NCBI GenBank assembly: GCA_946479535.1
Contig: CAMLGP010000087.1
Location: 1 to 8,461, forward strand
Source of the DNA: an uncultured Bacteroidota bacterium
Lineage (GTDB): Bacteria > Bacteroidota > Bacteroidia > Chitinophagales > Chitinophagaceae
Length of the DNA: 8,461 nucleotides
Reading direction: 5' to 3'
The notes below the pieces were generated by a model that saw only the letters and a list, made by a program, of their open reading frames with translations, did not search any database and was not told the origin of the DNA. This document shows positions 7,079 through 8,461 of the stretch, one piece after another. The translations under genes were made by a program, and so were the position numbers. How positions within the stretch are numbered: position 1 is the first letter of the stretch; the number at the start of each line of letters is the position of its first letter.

Positions 7079-7097
7079 TTTCTTCCCTGGTTGTTAA

Positions 7098-7111
7098 TTA
7101 GCAATTGCTAA
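7098..7111. promoter_or_regulatory. Perfect 14-bp palindrome upstream of the M48-like gene
   Basis: TTAGCAATTGCTAA is perfectly self-complementary and lies 66 bp before the ATG at 7178. It could be an operator for a dimeric regulator. Its half-site TTAGCAA also resembles the TTAGCYN heptads of the M16 intergenic region, so it may instead be two repeat words facing each other. Confidence 0.35.
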
Positions 7112-7177
7112 AGCTTTCCTTCACACTTTTTGGAGAGACTATTGAGTAAATTACAAGTAGAAAGGAAGAAACAAACT

Positions 7178-8065
7178 ATGAAAAACAAGATCTTTATTAC
7201 ACTCTTCTCCTTATTGCTTTCGGCTTCTCTTTTCGCACAGGAACCGGGCTATTCGGGATCGGCCACTGCTAATGAAACAACACCCGCCGACAACGCTAAG
7301 GACATCATACAACAGATTATTGATGTGGTTGGATTGACGCCCAATTTCGAAGTAATGGCCGCTCGCGTCGACAACGCCGCTGCTGTGATTTATGGAGGCA
7401 AACGGTATATTTTATACAACCCCAGCTTCTTCACTTCACTGATCGAATCTACCGGTACGAAATGGGCCGCCGTCAGTGTCCTTGCTCACGAAATAGGACA
7501 CCATTTAGACGGACACACTTTAGCACAAATCGGAAGTGAACCGCAGTCCGAATTGGAAGCCGATGAGTTTTCAGGATTCGTTCTGCGCAAGATGGGAGCT
7601 TCACTCGACGAAGCACAGGTGGCCATGAAAACCGCCGCTTTCCAACGCGCCAGTTCCACACATCCCGGGCAATATGATCGGTTGATCGCTATTGCAAATG
7701 GATGGAATAAAGCCGATGCACAAATCATCGGAAGAAAGTTTGAACCCCAGCCCACGCAACCAGCGATTGCACAAGTCGATCCGGCACCTGCTGACGAAAG
7801 CGTTTTGGACACCCGCTCCATCATCGGTGACGTTAGTTTCAATTCAGATCCGGCTTCGGAATATTATTTAACCGCGCGCTACAACCTTGTCCGTGTAAAC
7901 AACAACCAGGCTTCGGTCATTGGCAAACTGGCACAACTAAACAGTAGCCGCTTCCCCTATATGATCTACGACGAATCGAACACCCAGTTGTTAGTTGATG
8001 CCTACGGCAACATCATAACAAAAGAAGGACGTCCTGTCGGCAAGTTGAGTGCACGAAGAGGTTAA
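7178..8065 (+). CDS. Secreted M48-like zinc metalloprotease with unassigned C-terminal domain
   Basis: A 295-residue protein. Residues 1-20 are a Sec signal peptide (MKNKIF, hydrophobic core, LFA before Gln), so the mature protein is periplasmic or surface-exposed. The zinc site is HEIGHHLDGH with H104, E105 and H108; the third ligand is probably E125 in SELEADEF, the ExxxD pattern of M48 gluzincins. A later STHPGQYDRL at 160-169 fits the conserved HP...R of M48 enzymes. Unlike HtpX or Ste24 it has no membrane segments beyond the signal. A Pro/Gln-rich linker (about 189-208) leads to a C-terminal region (about 220-295) that I cannot assign. I chose the ATG at 7178 because it opens the signal peptide and has AGGA at 7163-7166; a TTG at 7130 would add 16 charged residues. 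By eye its codons are richer in G and C than those of the M16 genes. The substrate is unknown; degradation of misfolded envelope proteins or peptides is possible. Confidence 0.88.
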   Translation: MKNKIFITLFSLLLSASLFAQEPGYSGSATANETTPADNAKDIIQQIIDVVGLTPNFEVMAARVDNAAAVIYGGKRYILYNPSFFTSLIESTGTKWAAVSVLAHEIGHHLDGHTLAQIGSEPQSELEADEFSGFVLRKMGASLDEAQVAMKTAAFQRASSTHPGQYDRLIAIANGWNKADAQIIGRKFEPQPTQPAIAQVDPAPADESVLDTRSIIGDVSFNSDPASEYYLTARYNLVRVNNNQASVIGKLAQLNSSRFPYMIYDESNTQLLVDAYGNIITKEGRPVGKLSARRG

Positions 8066-8092
8066 GGCGGTTACCGCTATGGAAAAGGATAC

Positions 8093-8120
8093 GAGCCTCA
8101 GTAATGAGGCTTCTCTTTTT
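8093..8120 (+). terminator. Rho-independent terminator of the M48-like gene
   Basis: AGCCTCA (8094-8100) and TGAGGCT (8105-8111) form a 7-bp stem with a GTAA tetraloop, extendable by a G-T pair. A T-rich tract (TTCTCTTTTT, 8111-8120) follows. It starts 27 bases after the stop codon, which indicates a single-gene transcript. Confidence 0.85.
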
Positions 8121-8134
8121 GTCAGCAGTCAACA

Positions 8135-8169
8135 AACCCTACGCCTTAAACCTTTCACATTAAACCTCC
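8135..8169 (+). repeat. Degenerate heptad-like stretch (AACCYTA type)
   Basis: TTAAACCT occurs twice exactly 14 bp apart, and five consecutive 7-bp words starting at 8135 alternate between AACC-type and C-A-TTA-type words. It is weaker than the other heptad arrays and is called mainly by analogy with them. Confidence 0.5.
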
Positions 8170-8179
8170 CATTCCGGGG

Positions 8180-8212
8180 GTTATCGAACAGTTATCGAAC
8201 AGTTATCGAGTA
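8180..8212 (+). repeat. Three 11-bp tandem repeats
   Basis: GTTATCGAACA occurs at 8180-8190 and 8191-8201, with a third copy ending in GTA at 8202-8212. It lies 60 bp past the terminator in DNA without a gene. The role is unknown. Confidence 0.9.
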
Positions 8213-8461
8213 GCTCCTTCATAAAAGAATCCTATCCAATCCCGATTAGGGGTTGATTAGAACCTGGTCATACCCTGAGCCGAAGCGGACCTGCGTCGTA
8301 TTGGAATAGATCTCAAGGTCCTGTGGCGGAAGGCGATCTGAGACACCATCACGTTCGAGGGAGCATGTTTCAGCTTTTGGCCGCCGGCGTATTAACGACA
8401 CCTTCATCCCAAATCAATAGAAAAGCAATGGCAAAATATAGGATGTCCCGCACATGTCCCG

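Larger units (their letters stand above)
6781..7177. other. Intergenic region upstream of the M48-like gene
   Basis: No complete gene is seen here. In order it holds the possible gene tail (to 6847), the first copy of a ~51-bp repeat with a run of 7-bp words (6850-6927), an imperfect hairpin element (6939-7010), the second repeat copy (7015-7078), a 14-bp palindrome (7098-7111) and the leader of the M48-like gene. I see no convincing TAnnTTTG promoter for that gene. Confidence 0.7.
8121..8461. other. Right-edge region without a supportable gene
   Basis: After the two repeat stretches (8135-8169 and 8180-8212), 8213-8461 is higher in G+C by eye and contains short inverted repeats: GGACCT/AGGTCC at 8287-8292 and 8316-8321, and TCTCA/TGAGA at 8311-8315 and 8339-8343. 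A direct repeat ATGTCCCG occurs at 8443-8450 and 8454-8461. A plus-strand frame open from 8257 to the edge, with ATGs at 8365 and 8410, gives no recognisable protein. The region may be the upstream part of a gene or mobile element lying outside the window. Confidence 0.6.

Noticed and set aside
7473..7842. Minus-strand open frames over the M48-like gene
   Set aside because: They are antisense to a well-supported protease gene and show no recognisable protein features.
8260..8365. tRNA or riboswitch (GTTCGAG and ACCCTGAG look-alikes)
   Set aside because: The flanking stems needed for a T-arm or a thiamine-type riboswitch do not form.
8257..8461. Plus-strand open frame to the right edge, with ATGs at 8365 and 8410
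   Set aside because: The translation matches nothing I know, and 68 codons without a stop in G+C-richer DNA is weak evidence; it could still be the start of a gene outside the window.

Overview
The window looks like chromosomal DNA of a Bacteroidota bacterium, probably of the Chitinophagaceae type. The reasons are the gene content (tandem two-domain M16 peptidases, an OPT transporter, a secreted M48-like protease whose signal peptide ends in LFA-Q), starts without clear Shine-Dalgarno sequences on the minus strand, and A/T-rich leaders. The family-level placement is inference from memory; no database was searched.

Layout. (1) 1-708, minus: N-terminal 236 residues of an OPT-superfamily oligopeptide transporter that runs off the left edge. 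(2) 709-1109: no gene; a palindromic tandem-repeat array (794-1035) and the terminator of the next gene (1057-1090). (3) 1110-3962, minus: a complete 950-residue M16 zinc peptidase with a signal or lipoprotein peptide and an intact HFFEH site. (4) 3963-4221: no gene; a terminator and two inverted arrays of 7-bp words. (5) 4222-6780, minus: a second M16 peptidase, paralogous to the first, that has lost its N-terminal ~121 residues including the zinc site and carries a Gly/Arg-rich insertion. (6) About 6777-6783: an abrupt junction. (7) 6781-7177: no complete gene; a possible 3' tail of a lost plus-strand gene, a near-duplicate ~51-bp repeat flanking a hairpin element, and a palindrome. (8) 7178-8065, plus: a secreted M48-like metalloprotease with a terminator at 8093-8120. 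(9) 8121-8461: no supportable gene; heptad-like and 11-bp tandem repeats and unassigned DNA.

The three minus-strand genes would be read M16 copy 2, M16 copy 1, OPT. Terminators after both M16 copies suggest separate transcription units. Periplasmic peptidases beside a peptide importer fit a peptide scavenging theme, but that link is inference. I see no clear new biological system. The items most worth checking are the junction near 6777, which may be a real rearrangement or an assembly join, the hairpin-preserving array at 794-1035, and the recurring 7-bp periodicity of the intergenic regions.
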